Below, piece after piece: positions 38,620 to 46,765 of a stretch of DNA of 64,000 nt (positions within the stretch are counted from its first letter, which is position 1; the number at the start of each line of letters is the position of its first letter). The translations under genes and the position numbers were made by a program. The notes under the pieces were generated by a model that saw only the letters and a program-made list of their open reading frames with translations, had not been told where the DNA came from and searched no databases. This DNA is from Prevotella sp. tf2-5 (GTDB taxonomy: Bacteria; Bacteroidota; Bacteroidia; Bacteroidales; Bacteroidaceae): the NCBI RefSeq assembly GCF_900115435.1, contig NZ_FOWK01000003.1, positions 62,001 through 126,000 of the forward strand. Direction: 5' to 3'.

Positions 38620-40134
38620 ATGAAAATATTTACCAGTGCTCAGATAAAAGAGCTTGACAGATACACCGTCGAACACGAGCCGATACCCAGTATCGATCTG
38701 ATGGAACGTGCCGCTAAGGCATTGACACGTGCCATTACTGATACATGGAATAATGCGACTCCTGTTGTCGTCTTTGCCGGACCAGGAAATAATGGCGGGG
38801 ATGCACTTGCTGTTGCCCGTATGTTAGGCGAGCTTAACTATCAGGTCAGTGTTTATCTGTTTAATATCAGCGGACATCTTGCAGAAGAATGCGCTGCCAA
38901 TAAGAAGCGGCTCATGGAGTCAAAACGCATCAAGGACTTCATAGAGGTGACGCAGGAGTTTGACCCGCCTCGCCTTGAGAAAGGGATGGTGGTTGTTGAC
39001 GGTCTCTTCGGTTCTGGTCTCAATAAACCGTTGGCAGGCGGCTTTGCCTCCCTGGTGAAATATATCAATGCCTCGCAGGCTGATATTGTTGCTATTGACA
39101 TCCCCTCAGGACTGATGACTGAGGATAATACCTATAATGTGCGTGCCAACATTATCCATGCAACCCTTACCCTTACTCTCCAACAGCCTAAGCTAGCTTT
39201 CCTTTTCCCTGAGAATCAGCAGTTCATCGGAAAGTTACGAGTCCTGGACATCCGGTTGAGTCAGGAGGGAATGGAGAAGATAGAGGCGAACTATACTGTA
39301 CTGGAGGAGTCGGATGTGCGTTCTATGCTCTTAGGACGTGACCCTTATGCCCATAAGGGACAGATGGGGCATGCCCTTCTGATAGCAGGAAGTTATGGAA
39401 TGGCGGGGGCTGCTATCCTTGCAGCCAGAGCTTGTCTGCGGTCTGGGGTGGGTAAACTGACTATCCATACTCCCAAAAAGAATCGTGAGATATTGCAGAT
39501 AGCCATTCCAGAGGCTGTCCTTCAGTTTGATCCCGAGGAGACCATTTTCTCGGAGGCAGTGGACACAGAAGATTTCCAGGCTCTTGGTATTGGTCCAGGA
39601 TTAGGTATCAGTGAGACGACAGCCATCCCGCTGATAGCACAGCTGCGTCGTACCACCAGTCCTATCGTTGCTGATGCCGACGCCTTGAATATTCTTGCTA
39701 ATCACCGAGCATGGATGCAGCAACTGCCTAAAGGTATTATCCTTACCCCCCATGTCAAGGAGTTCGACAGAATGGAAGGACATTCCTCTGACAGTTATGA
39801 GCGACTGACGAAGGCACGTCATTTGGCAGAACGGCTGCAAGGATATGTGATATTGAAAGGTCGTTATACCGCTATCTGTCTGCCTGATGGACATGTGTTC
39901 TTCAATCCGACAGGAAATGCCGGGATGGCGACAGCAGGCAGCGGTGACGTGCTGACGGGTATCCTTACGGCTCTTCTTGCCCGAGGGTATAATCCGCAGG
40001 ATGCCTGTGTTGTGGGTGTCTATCTCCATGGACTGGCTGGCGACTTGGCGGCACGTGACTTAGGAGAGGAGAGTCTGATAGCAGAGGATATCATCCGCTA
40101 TATCTCCCGTGCTTTCAAACGATTGAAGGAATAG
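38620..40134 (+). CDS. nnr: Bifunctional NAD(P)HX epimerase / ADP-dependent dehydratase
   Basis: Repairs hydrated NADH/NADPH. The 504 residues carry an N-terminal YjeF_N epimerase domain (VVFAGPGNNGGDALAVARML; DGLFGSGLNKPL) and a C-terminal carbohydrate kinase-like dehydratase (KGQMGHALLIAGSYGMAGAA; ILTPHVKEFDRM; GNAGMATAGSGDVLTGI). Both active sites look complete. Divergent from hpt. The DUF4831 gene begins 4 bp downstream. Confidence 0.95.
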   Translation: MKIFTSAQIKELDRYTVEHEPIPSIDLMERAAKALTRAITDTWNNATPVVVFAGPGNNGGDALAVARMLGELNYQVSVYLFNISGHLAEECAANKKRLMESKRIKDFIEVTQEFDPPRLEKGMVVVDGLFGSGLNKPLAGGFASLVKYINASQADIVAIDIPSGLMTEDNTYNVRANIIHATLTLTLQQPKLAFLFPENQQFIGKLRVLDIRLSQEGMEKIEANYTVLEESDVRSMLLGRDPYAHKGQMGHALLIAGSYGMAGAAILAARACLRSGVGKLTIHTPKKNREILQIAIPEAVLQFDPEETIFSEAVDTEDFQALGIGPGLGISETTAIPLIAQLRRTTSPIVADADALNILANHRAWMQQLPKGIILTPHVKEFDRMEGHSSDSYERLTKARHLAERLQGYVILKGRYTAICLPDGHVFFNPTGNAGMATAGSGDVLTGILTALLARGYNPQDACVVGVYLHGLAGDLAARDLGEESLIAEDIIRYISRAFKRLKE

Positions 40135-40138
40135 ACAC

Positions 40139-41248
40139 ATGGGACGCTGGCGTTTTCTTATCATCCTGGCATTAATCCTTTGGAATATGATTTCATGGGC
40201 ACAACCTGTATCCTCCACGAAATTATTAGAGGGTAAGGTACCAGAAGGTACAGTATATTATCTTCCTAAAACAGTTTTCCATTTCCACCTCCTCATTGAG
40301 AAGACATCTTATACCCCTGGTGTCTTCACCAAGTACGCCGAGAGGTATCTTCATCTCAGGGGTATCCAACAAGAGAGTCAGATCAAACATCGCCTCGTAG
40401 ACTTTCAACTGAGTCAGACTGGTGTCCGTGACACTTCCAAGTGTTTTATCGTCAATCTGAAGGGAAAGAGTGCGACATCAGAAATCAAACTCAGTGACGA
40501 TGGTGTCCTGCTGGCTGTCAACGACACCCCCGTTGTCATCAAGTCACACACACCGTTTGTAGCAGCCCCCAAGAAACGGAGAATTGATCCGATGAGATTC
40601 CTCAGCGAGGAAGTACAGATGGCAGGCAGTATGGCGAAAAAAGCAGAACTGACAGCCCTCCAGATCGCAGAATTGAAAGAGCATCGCCAACTGTTGATTA
40701 CTGGTGAGGCGGAGGAGATGCCTTCGGACAAGGCTCAGCTGCAACTGATGCTCGACGAGATCGACAAGACGTACAACGCCCTTATGTCTCTCTTCACCGG
40801 AGTCACGGAGTGTGATACCACGGAACAGACTTTTACCCTCAGTCCTGACAAGGAGATGAAGCGTGAGGTTGTCTTTCGCATCAGCAAACTACAGGGACTG
40901 GTCGACAAGGATGACCTATCCGGCATTCCCTTCTACCTGACACTGGAGGACTTGCACCAGCAATCCCAACAGCAATACGATTTCCCGGAAAACAAGAAAG
41001 ATGGCGGTTTCTATACCAATATCCCAGGCTTCGTCCGCCTGACTCTTTATCGGGAAGACCAACAACTGGCTACCTTTGACTATCCCCTCGCTCAGTTCGG
41101 TTTCACAGAACTCCGCGGTGGTTCCCTTTTCAAGAAATACCCTACCCATCTGCGACTTAACCCCATCACCGGTGCCGTTGAGAAACTACAAGCGGAAATG
41201 CCCAAGAAGAAAGGGGAAGAAACAGAAAAATCAGAAGAATCTTTGTAA
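40139..41248 (+). CDS. DUF4831 family exported protein
   Basis: A 369-residue protein with signal peptide ending near ISWAQ (residue 22). The N-terminal EGTVYYLPKTVFHFHLLIEK and YAERYLHLRG are typical of DUF4831, a Bacteroidota-only family of unknown function. Probably periplasmic or outer-membrane associated. The C-terminus is lysine/glutamate rich (MPKKKGEETEKSEES). Start ATG 40139, 4 bp after nnr, so cotranscribed. Confidence 0.82.
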   Translation: MGRWRFLIILALILWNMISWAQPVSSTKLLEGKVPEGTVYYLPKTVFHFHLLIEKTSYTPGVFTKYAERYLHLRGIQQESQIKHRLVDFQLSQTGVRDTSKCFIVNLKGKSATSEIKLSDDGVLLAVNDTPVVIKSHTPFVAAPKKRRIDPMRFLSEEVQMAGSMAKKAELTALQIAELKEHRQLLITGEAEEMPSDKAQLQLMLDEIDKTYNALMSLFTGVTECDTTEQTFTLSPDKEMKREVVFRISKLQGLVDKDDLSGIPFYLTLEDLHQQSQQQYDFPENKKDGGFYTNIPGFVRLTLYREDQQLATFDYPLAQFGFTELRGGSLFKKYPTHLRLNPITGAVEKLQAEMPKKKGEETEKSEESL

Positions 41249-41270
41249 TGTCTTTATAAAAAATAGTACG

Positions 41271-42080
41271 ATGAACTTAGTAAGTGCAGTTATCAAAGAG
41301 CGCATCTGCTACGTGGAGATGCAGAATGCTGACCATTTCAATTGTCTGAGCGAGGAGATGTGTCAGGAGTTAATCGAAAGTCTGCAGTATGGCTATGACC
41401 AGGAATGTGTGGGCATCGTCATCAAGGCACAGTGTAAGAAAGGCGTGTGGAGTGCGGGACATGATATCCGTGAGTTACCTCAGGACGGTAACGACCCTCT
41501 TGCCTATGACGTGCCCATGGAGAAACTGATCCGAAAGGTACAGGAGACACCGATCCCTGTCATTGCCTGTGTGGATGGTACTGTATGGGGAGGTGCCTGT
41601 GACCTCTGCCTGTCTTGTGATATGATCGTCAGTTCCTCTATTGCCACATTTGCCATCACACCTGCCAAGATCGGTATTCCCTATAATGCATCGGGTATCA
41701 TGCATTTCATCAATCAGTTGGGTCTTAACAAGGCACGAGAGATGTTCTTCCTTGCTACCCCTATTGAGGCTGGCGATGCTCTGAATGTCGGATTAATTAA
41801 CCGCGTCGCTGAGCCCGACCAGTTGGAGAGTGTATTGGAAGAGCATTTTCTGAACCCCCTGCGTCGTAATAGTGTGTTGTCTATTAGTGCTATCAAACGA
41901 CAATTCCGTATCCTCAGCCGTGCCTCTTCTGTCATCCCCTCAGAGAGTTTCGAGCGTATCAATGCCTATCGCACCCGTGTTTACAAAGGTGCCGACTATC
42001 AGGAGGGCATCAATGCCTTCTTGGAGAAACGTGCCCCAGTATACAAGGGAAAGGCATCTGACCTGGATACCACCAAATAA
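41271..42080 (+). CDS. scpB: Methylmalonyl-CoA decarboxylase (enoyl-CoA hydratase/isomerase family)
   Basis: Crotonase-fold enzyme, about 269 residues, that decarboxylates methylmalonyl-CoA to propionyl-CoA. It matches the pattern of E. coli ScpB/YgfG closely: SAGHDIRELPQDGNDPLAYD, VDGTVWGGACDLCLSCDMI, FAITPAKIGIPYNASGI and DYQEGINAFLEKRAP. I use ATG 41271 (MNLVSAVIKERI). The frame is open back to 41076 but that part overlaps the DUF4831 gene and is not crotonase-like. It ends exactly where the convergent transporter gene ends (42080/42081). Confidence 0.9.
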   Translation: MNLVSAVIKERICYVEMQNADHFNCLSEEMCQELIESLQYGYDQECVGIVIKAQCKKGVWSAGHDIRELPQDGNDPLAYDVPMEKLIRKVQETPIPVIACVDGTVWGGACDLCLSCDMIVSSSIATFAITPAKIGIPYNASGIMHFINQLGLNKAREMFFLATPIEAGDALNVGLINRVAEPDQLESVLEEHFLNPLRRNSVLSISAIKRQFRILSRASSVIPSESFERINAYRTRVYKGADYQEGINAFLEKRAPVYKGKASDLDTTK

Positions 42081-43598
42081 TTATCCACCCACCACTGCCT
42101 TGACAAGCAGGAGGACGATAGGTATCGTGATGAGCAGGACACCGATGATATCAATGATGATTCCAGAACGGATCATCTTCGTGATCGGCACCATACCTGA
42201 TGCATAGACGATAGCGTTAGGCGGTGTGGATACCGGCATCATAAAGCCTAAGGAGGATGCTAATGCAACACCTACTGCCACAGGAATAGGATTGAAACCT
42301 AATGAGACAGCTGTTCCGATAGCTATGGAGCCTATCAGGTTGATGGCTGCCGTATGGGAAGTGAACTCTGCCAACAACAGACAGGTGACACAGAAAACAC
42401 CCACAAAGAGTATCTCTGACGGCTGACCGCCCATCATCTCCTTAATGCCGCCGCCAATCCAGTCTGACAATCCTGTGGTGTACATCAGGCTACCCATGGC
42501 TAAACCGCCGCCGAAGAGTAACAAGGTACCCCATTCAATACCTTCCACACCTTCCTTCCAGTCGAGCGTCATCTTACCTTTCTTCAAGTCGACAGGCAAG
42601 AAGAACAGGAACAGTCCGCCCACCATAGCAGCGATACTCTCAGGACAATGGCTATCGTATGCCTTCATAATCTCTGAATGCGGTCCGTGTATCAAACTCA
42701 GTACACTGGGAGCCACCCATAACACGACAGCAACGCCAAAAGCAATCATAGTGTTCTTCTGGGCACGTGTCCAGCCTCCTAACTCTTCGACACGGCTACG
42801 GATAAACTCTCTGGCTCCCTGGATATGACTGACATCGGAAGGGAACATTCGCCACAATACGACATAAGCAACCAAGAAATACAAGGCCATTGCCACAACC
42901 CCCCATATCATCCATTGGAAGAAAGAAACAGTAGGTGCCTGCGGAGCCAACTCATCAAGGAAACCCAGCATGATGATATTTGGCGGTGTACCGATAGGTG
43001 TCAGCACTCCTCCGATGGAACAGGCATAGGCTGTCATCAGCATCAGTCCTGTGGCATATTTGTAGTTCTTAAGGTCTATCACCTTGCCATTGGCAGCCAT
43101 CATAGTACGAATAGCCTCCAAGAGTCCAAGGGAGATAGGAAACATCATTGCCGCCGTAGCCGTATTACTGATCCATCCAGAGCACATCATACAGGCAAGA
43201 CCGATAGCTAAGAAGATGCGACGAGGAGAATCGCCCACCCATTTCATCGACATGACACCATAGGCGATACGCTTATCCAGTCCGTTCACCATCATAGCCT
43301 TTGCCAAGAGGAAACCACCCAGGAACAAGAATATCAAGGGATTGGCGAAATTGGAGAATGCCTTGTCTACTGGTGCCACACCTACGAGGACGCAGAGTGT
43401 GGGACCAAGTAACGAGGTGACTGGAATAGCCACCGGTTCGGTAATCCACCAGACAGCTACCAAGGACATGATTGCTAGCAAATGATGAGCCTCCGCAGAC
43501 AGTGCCTCAAAAGGTAACCACCATATCAAAATTGCTAAAAGCGGACCAGCTATCGCTCCAAAGATACGGCGTTTGTTGTCAAATTGCATATTTTCCAT
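42081..43598 (-). CDS. SLC13/DASS family anion symporter
   Basis: A 505-residue inner-membrane protein with 11-13 hydrophobic segments. DASS hallmarks: WWITEPVAIPVTSLLGP, the SNTATAAMMFPI motif (SNT), GTPPNIIMLGFL, and the repeat-2 FTSHTAAINLIG plus SLGFMMPVSTPPNAIVYASG. Likely substrates are succinate or other dicarboxylates, with Na+ coupling; direction is unknown. It sits tail to tail with scpB, which suggests, but does not prove, a link to succinate/propionate metabolism. Confidence 0.88.
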   Translation of the reverse strand: MENMQFDNKRRIFGAIAGPLLAILIWWLPFEALSAEAHHLLAIMSLVAVWWITEPVAIPVTSLLGPTLCVLVGVAPVDKAFSNFANPLIFLFLGGFLLAKAMMVNGLDKRIAYGVMSMKWVGDSPRRIFLAIGLACMMCSGWISNTATAAMMFPISLGLLEAIRTMMAANGKVIDLKNYKYATGLMLMTAYACSIGGVLTPIGTPPNIIMLGFLDELAPQAPTVSFFQWMIWGVVAMALYFLVAYVVLWRMFPSDVSHIQGAREFIRSRVEELGGWTRAQKNTMIAFGVAVVLWVAPSVLSLIHGPHSEIMKAYDSHCPESIAAMVGGLFLFFLPVDLKKGKMTLDWKEGVEGIEWGTLLLFGGGLAMGSLMYTTGLSDWIGGGIKEMMGGQPSEILFVGVFCVTCLLLAEFTSHTAAINLIGSIAIGTAVSLGFNPIPVAVGVALASSLGFMMPVSTPPNAIVYASGMVPITKMIRSGIIIDIIGVLLITIPIVLLLVKAVVGG

Positions 43599-43620
43599 CT
43601 CTTCTTATGTTTGAATGCTG

Positions 43621-43649
43621 CAAAGATACACCATTTTCAGCAAAGCCAA
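43621..43649 (-). promoter_or_regulatory. Promoter of the DASS transporter gene
   Basis: On the minus strand a TTG core (43649-43647), 18 bases, TATCTTTG (43628-43621), about 23 bp upstream of the ATG at 43598. Confidence 0.55.
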
Positions 43650-43672
43650 TGCTTTTTGCTCATAAAAAAACA

Positions 43673-43704
43673 AAAAGGATGTTTGCTCCCGCAGACATCC
43701 TTTT
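43673..43704 (-). terminator. Terminator of the LruC-domain gene
   Basis: AAAAGGATGTTTGC, loop TCCC, GCAGACATCCTTTT: a 14-bp stem with one wobble. On the minus strand it is followed by TTTTTGTTTTTTTATG, a good U-tract. It lies about 120 bp after the stop at 43823 and just before the DASS promoter. Confidence 0.8.
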
Positions 43705-43822
43705 CCAACTACTAACTAACTAACAATGAACTCATAACTATTAACCTAACTAAGAAACGAGTCTTATACGCTTACATGATTCGAGTTCTATTTATCTATC
43801 ATGAATCAAAAACTTTATATTT

Positions 43823-45289
43823 TCAGGGAATATAGAACCAAGATGCTGGAACGCTTATTCGTTCGTCCATCCAATTCTGTGAGGGGTCAACAGCGATAAT
43901 CATCGGAACCTCACCATATTTCGGGAAAACGATATTGTTAAAGACGCTGCTGCTCGCATTCTGTCGTACCTTGATACTGATATTGTGCTTGTTGATATTC
44001 CAGCCAGTCACTGGGATAGTCTCATTAGGATCTGCTCCGAGAACACCTGGACGCTCCTCCAACTCAGTATCTCCTATCTGAAGGACAAAGGGCAGTGTAC
44101 CACCGAGGTGACGGATAGTAGCTTCCTGGCGATAGTCAGTCTCTTCCCACACGGTGACAGTCTTGTCAGTATATGTGATATAGGTAGGAGTGAGGCTGCG
44201 GATCTCAGAAACATCTAATACGATATCATTGAAATCGAAGTCATCTGTCGCGCCGAGGTCCTCAATCATATAACGGACGGTCTTCACCTCCTCAATGGTC
44301 TCACCTTCCTCAATAACCATAGGCTGTGGTATATGCTCACCATATACGAGAAGCACAAGGTCGTTGTAGTCCCAGTCGCTGCCGTCTTTGTCTGCGTCCT
44401 CACAACCGACGATCATAGCTTCGTTACCTGTGAGGTTAGCAGGAATAGGGCAGTCTGTCAGTGCAAGCATCATACCCTTGATAGACATTTGCTTATCACC
44501 TACGTCCTGGTAGTGTTTTGTAATCGTATTACCATTTCTCTCGTTGCCGTCTTCAATGATATCCAGATAAAAATACATCTCTGTGCCAGCAGGGAAACCA
44601 GTAAAGGTATAGGCTCTTGACCTTACAGCGTCCACTTCACCATCGGTAGTGTACAGACTGTTCCAGTGACCATAGCCCCAGCTTTCCTCAGAGCCATGCA
44701 GGTTATGCCACTCTTGATTGTCTGGTTCTTTAATCTGAATAGTACCAACCAATGTCTCGTTCTGTGTGGCACGCTCTCCCTCAGCAGGTTCCGTACCTCC
44801 CAGTCTTGCAAAGTTGATTTTCTCCCAGACCTTATAATCCACACCGCCAATGACAACGTGTAAATCCCACAATGCGCCGGCTACACCCTGATAGATGGGT
44901 ACGATGGTGAAATCATTACCTGGTGCTTTCATATAGAAAGGTTTACCAAGTAAAGTGTTGTTTTTACCTTCGATCAGTTTTTCATGCATCCATTCAAGTG
45001 ACGCATTGTCTACCTCATACCAATCGTTACTCATCGTGTATCCCATTTCACCTGCAGCACGGTTGGCTGAACGCATCGTATGAGTTTCACCCAAGGTGTA
45101 AAAACTATATTTTGTACTGTAATCCCAGTTCTGATTCAGATTCACATTAGGATATTTCTTAGAGAAATTCTCAGCGTATGATGCTTTGGAGGCTTTCTCC
45201 GTCTGCGTCATATCCAGGCTGTCTTTCACACAAGCAGTCATTGTTGCGACTGCTGTTAACATCATCAGGCTTTTAAAAATTGTTTTCAT
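43823..45289 (-). CDS. LruC-domain lipoprotein
   Basis: A 488-residue exported protein. The signal peptide ends in a lipobox-like TMTAC (Cys at about residue 20). The LruC/DUF4842-type module has two acidic, probably calcium-binding motifs, DKDGSDWDYNDLVLLVYG (near 303-320) and TDDFDFNDIVLDV, separated by about 40 residues, in the second half of the protein. Such proteins are surface-exposed in Bacteroidota and of unknown role, possibly glycan or matrix binding. It has its own promoter (45351-45382), a 60-bp leader and a terminator, so it is monocistronic. Confidence 0.8.
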   Translation of the reverse strand: MKTIFKSLMMLTAVATMTACVKDSLDMTQTEKASKASYAENFSKKYPNVNLNQNWDYSTKYSFYTLGETHTMRSANRAAGEMGYTMSNDWYEVDNASLEWMHEKLIEGKNNTLLGKPFYMKAPGNDFTIVPIYQGVAGALWDLHVVIGGVDYKVWEKINFARLGGTEPAEGERATQNETLVGTIQIKEPDNQEWHNLHGSEESWGYGHWNSLYTTDGEVDAVRSRAYTFTGFPAGTEMYFYLDIIEDGNERNGNTITKHYQDVGDKQMSIKGMMLALTDCPIPANLTGNEAMIVGCEDADKDGSDWDYNDLVLLVYGEHIPQPMVIEEGETIEEVKTVRYMIEDLGATDDFDFNDIVLDVSEIRSLTPTYITYTDKTVTVWEETDYRQEATIRHLGGTLPFVLQIGDTELEERPGVLGADPNETIPVTGWNINKHNISIKVRQNASSSVFNNIVFPKYGEVPMIIAVDPSQNWMDERISVPASWFYIP

Positions 45290-45350
45290 ATAAATAATGT
45301 ATAAATTTTAAATTTCAGAGAATGTTCGTCGTTGTTATCTTTCGACGGTG

Positions 45351-45382
45351 CAAAATTACGACATCCTTTCATGCAAAACAAG
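45351..45382 (-). promoter_or_regulatory. Promoter of the LruC-domain gene
   Basis: On the minus strand CTTG (45382-45379), 20 bases, TAATTTTG (45358-45351), with a leader of about 55 bp to ATG 45289. Confidence 0.65.
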
Positions 45383-45531
45383 CGTGTATAGTAGTATAAG
45401 TGGAATTTTTCTCTTTCTTTGTTTTTATATCAAATTGAATGTCAGTTAGTTATAATATTATCAAAAGGCTCCAAAAGTGGATAACGTATAGAGGTGTTGG
45501 AGCGACACTTTTACAACAAAAGGGTACAAAA

Positions 45532-45557
45532 AAGCCTCGAACAAGTGTCCGAGGCTT
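45532..45557 (-). terminator. fba terminator
   Basis: AAGCCTCG (45532-45539) pairs with CGAGGCTT (45550-45557) across a 10-nt loop. On the minus strand the stem ends in TTTTTT GTACCC. It lies 28 bp after the fba stop. Confidence 0.85.
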
Positions 45558-45584
45558 CTATTATATTATAAATAATGTGTGGGA

Positions 45585-46586
45585 TTATCCCAGTTTTCCA
45601 TCAGAACCGAGTACGTTCACAATCTTGTGGATGTACATCTTCTTCATGTTCTCACGAGCGGGCTTCAGATACTGACGAGGATCGAAGTGGTCAGGATGCT
45701 CAGCGAGATACTTACGGATGGCAGCGGTCATGGCAAGACGAGAGTCAGAGTCGATGTTGATCTTGCAGACAGCACTCTTAGATGCCTTGCGGAGCTGCTC
45801 CTCAGGAATACCTACAGCGTCGGGCAGGTTACCACCGTACTTGTTGATCGTGTCAACCTCGTCTTGTGGAACGGAAGAAGAGCCGTGGAGCACGATGGGG
45901 AATCCAGGAAGCTTCTTCTCGATCTCAGCCAGCACGTCGAAAGCGAGTGGAGGAGGAACGAGCTTGCCAGTCTTCGGGTCACGTGTGCACTGCTCGGGCT
46001 TGAACTTATAAGCACCATGAGAAGTACCGATAGAAATAGCCAAAGAGTCACAGCCTGTGCGGGTAGCGAAGTCGATAACCTCCTCGGGCTTGGTGTAGTG
46101 GCTTACCTCAGAGGCAACCTCATCCTCAACACCAGCGAGGACACCGAGCTCACACTCTACGGTAACGTCATACTTGTGTGCATACTCTACAACCTGACGA
46201 GAGATCTTGACGTTCTCCTCGTAAGGCAGTGAAGAACCGTCGTACATCACTGAAGAGAAGCCCATGTCGATACAGTCCTTGCAGAGCTCGAAGCTGTCAC
46301 CGTGGTCAAGGTGAAGCACGATCTCTGGTTTCTCACAACCCAGCTCCTTAGCATAAGCCACAGCACCCTCAGCCATATAGCGGAGGATAGTAGCGTTAGC
46401 ATAGTTACGAGCACCCTTGGAAACCTGCATGATAACAGGTGACTTTGTCTCAACGGCAGCCTGTACGATAGCCTGCATCTGCTCCATTGTGTTGAAGTTG
46501 AAAGCAGGGATAGCGTAGCCACCAGCTACAGCCTTCTTGAACATCTCGCGAGTATTGACGAGACCTAAATCCTTGTAATTTACCAT
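45585..46586 (-). CDS. fba: Fructose-bisphosphate aldolase, class II
   Basis: Zn-dependent glycolytic/gluconeogenic aldolase. 333 residues. Zn ligands include the His pair in VLHLDHGDSFELCKDCI; other segments are SVMYDGSSLPYEENV, TGCDSLAISIGTSHGAYKF, the phosphate loop VLHGSSSVPQDEV and the C-terminal INIDSDSRLAMTAAIRKYL. Monocistronic, with terminator at 45532-45557 and a promoter carrying heptad repeats. Confidence 0.96.
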   Translation of the reverse strand: MVNYKDLGLVNTREMFKKAVAGGYAIPAFNFNTMEQMQAIVQAAVETKSPVIMQVSKGARNYANATILRYMAEGAVAYAKELGCEKPEIVLHLDHGDSFELCKDCIDMGFSSVMYDGSSLPYEENVKISRQVVEYAHKYDVTVECELGVLAGVEDEVASEVSHYTKPEEVIDFATRTGCDSLAISIGTSHGAYKFKPEQCTRDPKTGKLVPPPLAFDVLAEIEKKLPGFPIVLHGSSSVPQDEVDTINKYGGNLPDAVGIPEEQLRKASKSAVCKINIDSDSRLAMTAAIRKYLAEHPDHFDPRQYLKPARENMKKMYIHKIVNVLGSDGKLG

Positions 46587-46629
46587 AATTATACTATTGA
46601 TTAAAAGTGATTTTATAAATTTTCTCGTG

Positions 46630-46658
46630 CAAAGTTACGAAAAAGTTCAAAGTTCAAA
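46630..46658 (-). promoter_or_regulatory. Promoter region of fba overlapping heptad repeats
   Basis: TAACTTTG on the minus strand (46637-46630) is a good -7 box. The TTTG at 46658-46655 is a possible -33 with 17-bp spacing, and it is itself part of the heptad array. Confidence 0.55.
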
Positions 46659-46678
46659 GTTTAAAGTTTAAAGTTTTT
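46644..46678. repeat. Heptad repeat in the fba promoter region
   Basis: Plus-strand units AGTTCAA, AGTTCAA, AGTTTAA, AGTTTAA, AGTTTTT. Same 7-bp period and similar composition to the heptads inside the VirE-like gene (26381-26415). Confidence 0.9.
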
Positions 46679-46765
46679 ATGTTCCTGTGCTTTTTTTTTT
46701 CATTGATTAACAAAACAGATGATACACAATCTAAAAAATGTCATCTGCATTTTACATTTTCTTCC

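Noticed and set aside
41076..41270. N-terminal extension of methylmalonyl-CoA decarboxylase
   Set aside because: Overlaps the DUF4831 gene in another frame and is not crotonase-like.
43711..43760. ACTA-type tetranucleotide repeat (CTAACTAACTAAC)
   Set aside because: Only a few units of low-complexity sequence between a terminator and the LruC gene end; no link to any signal.
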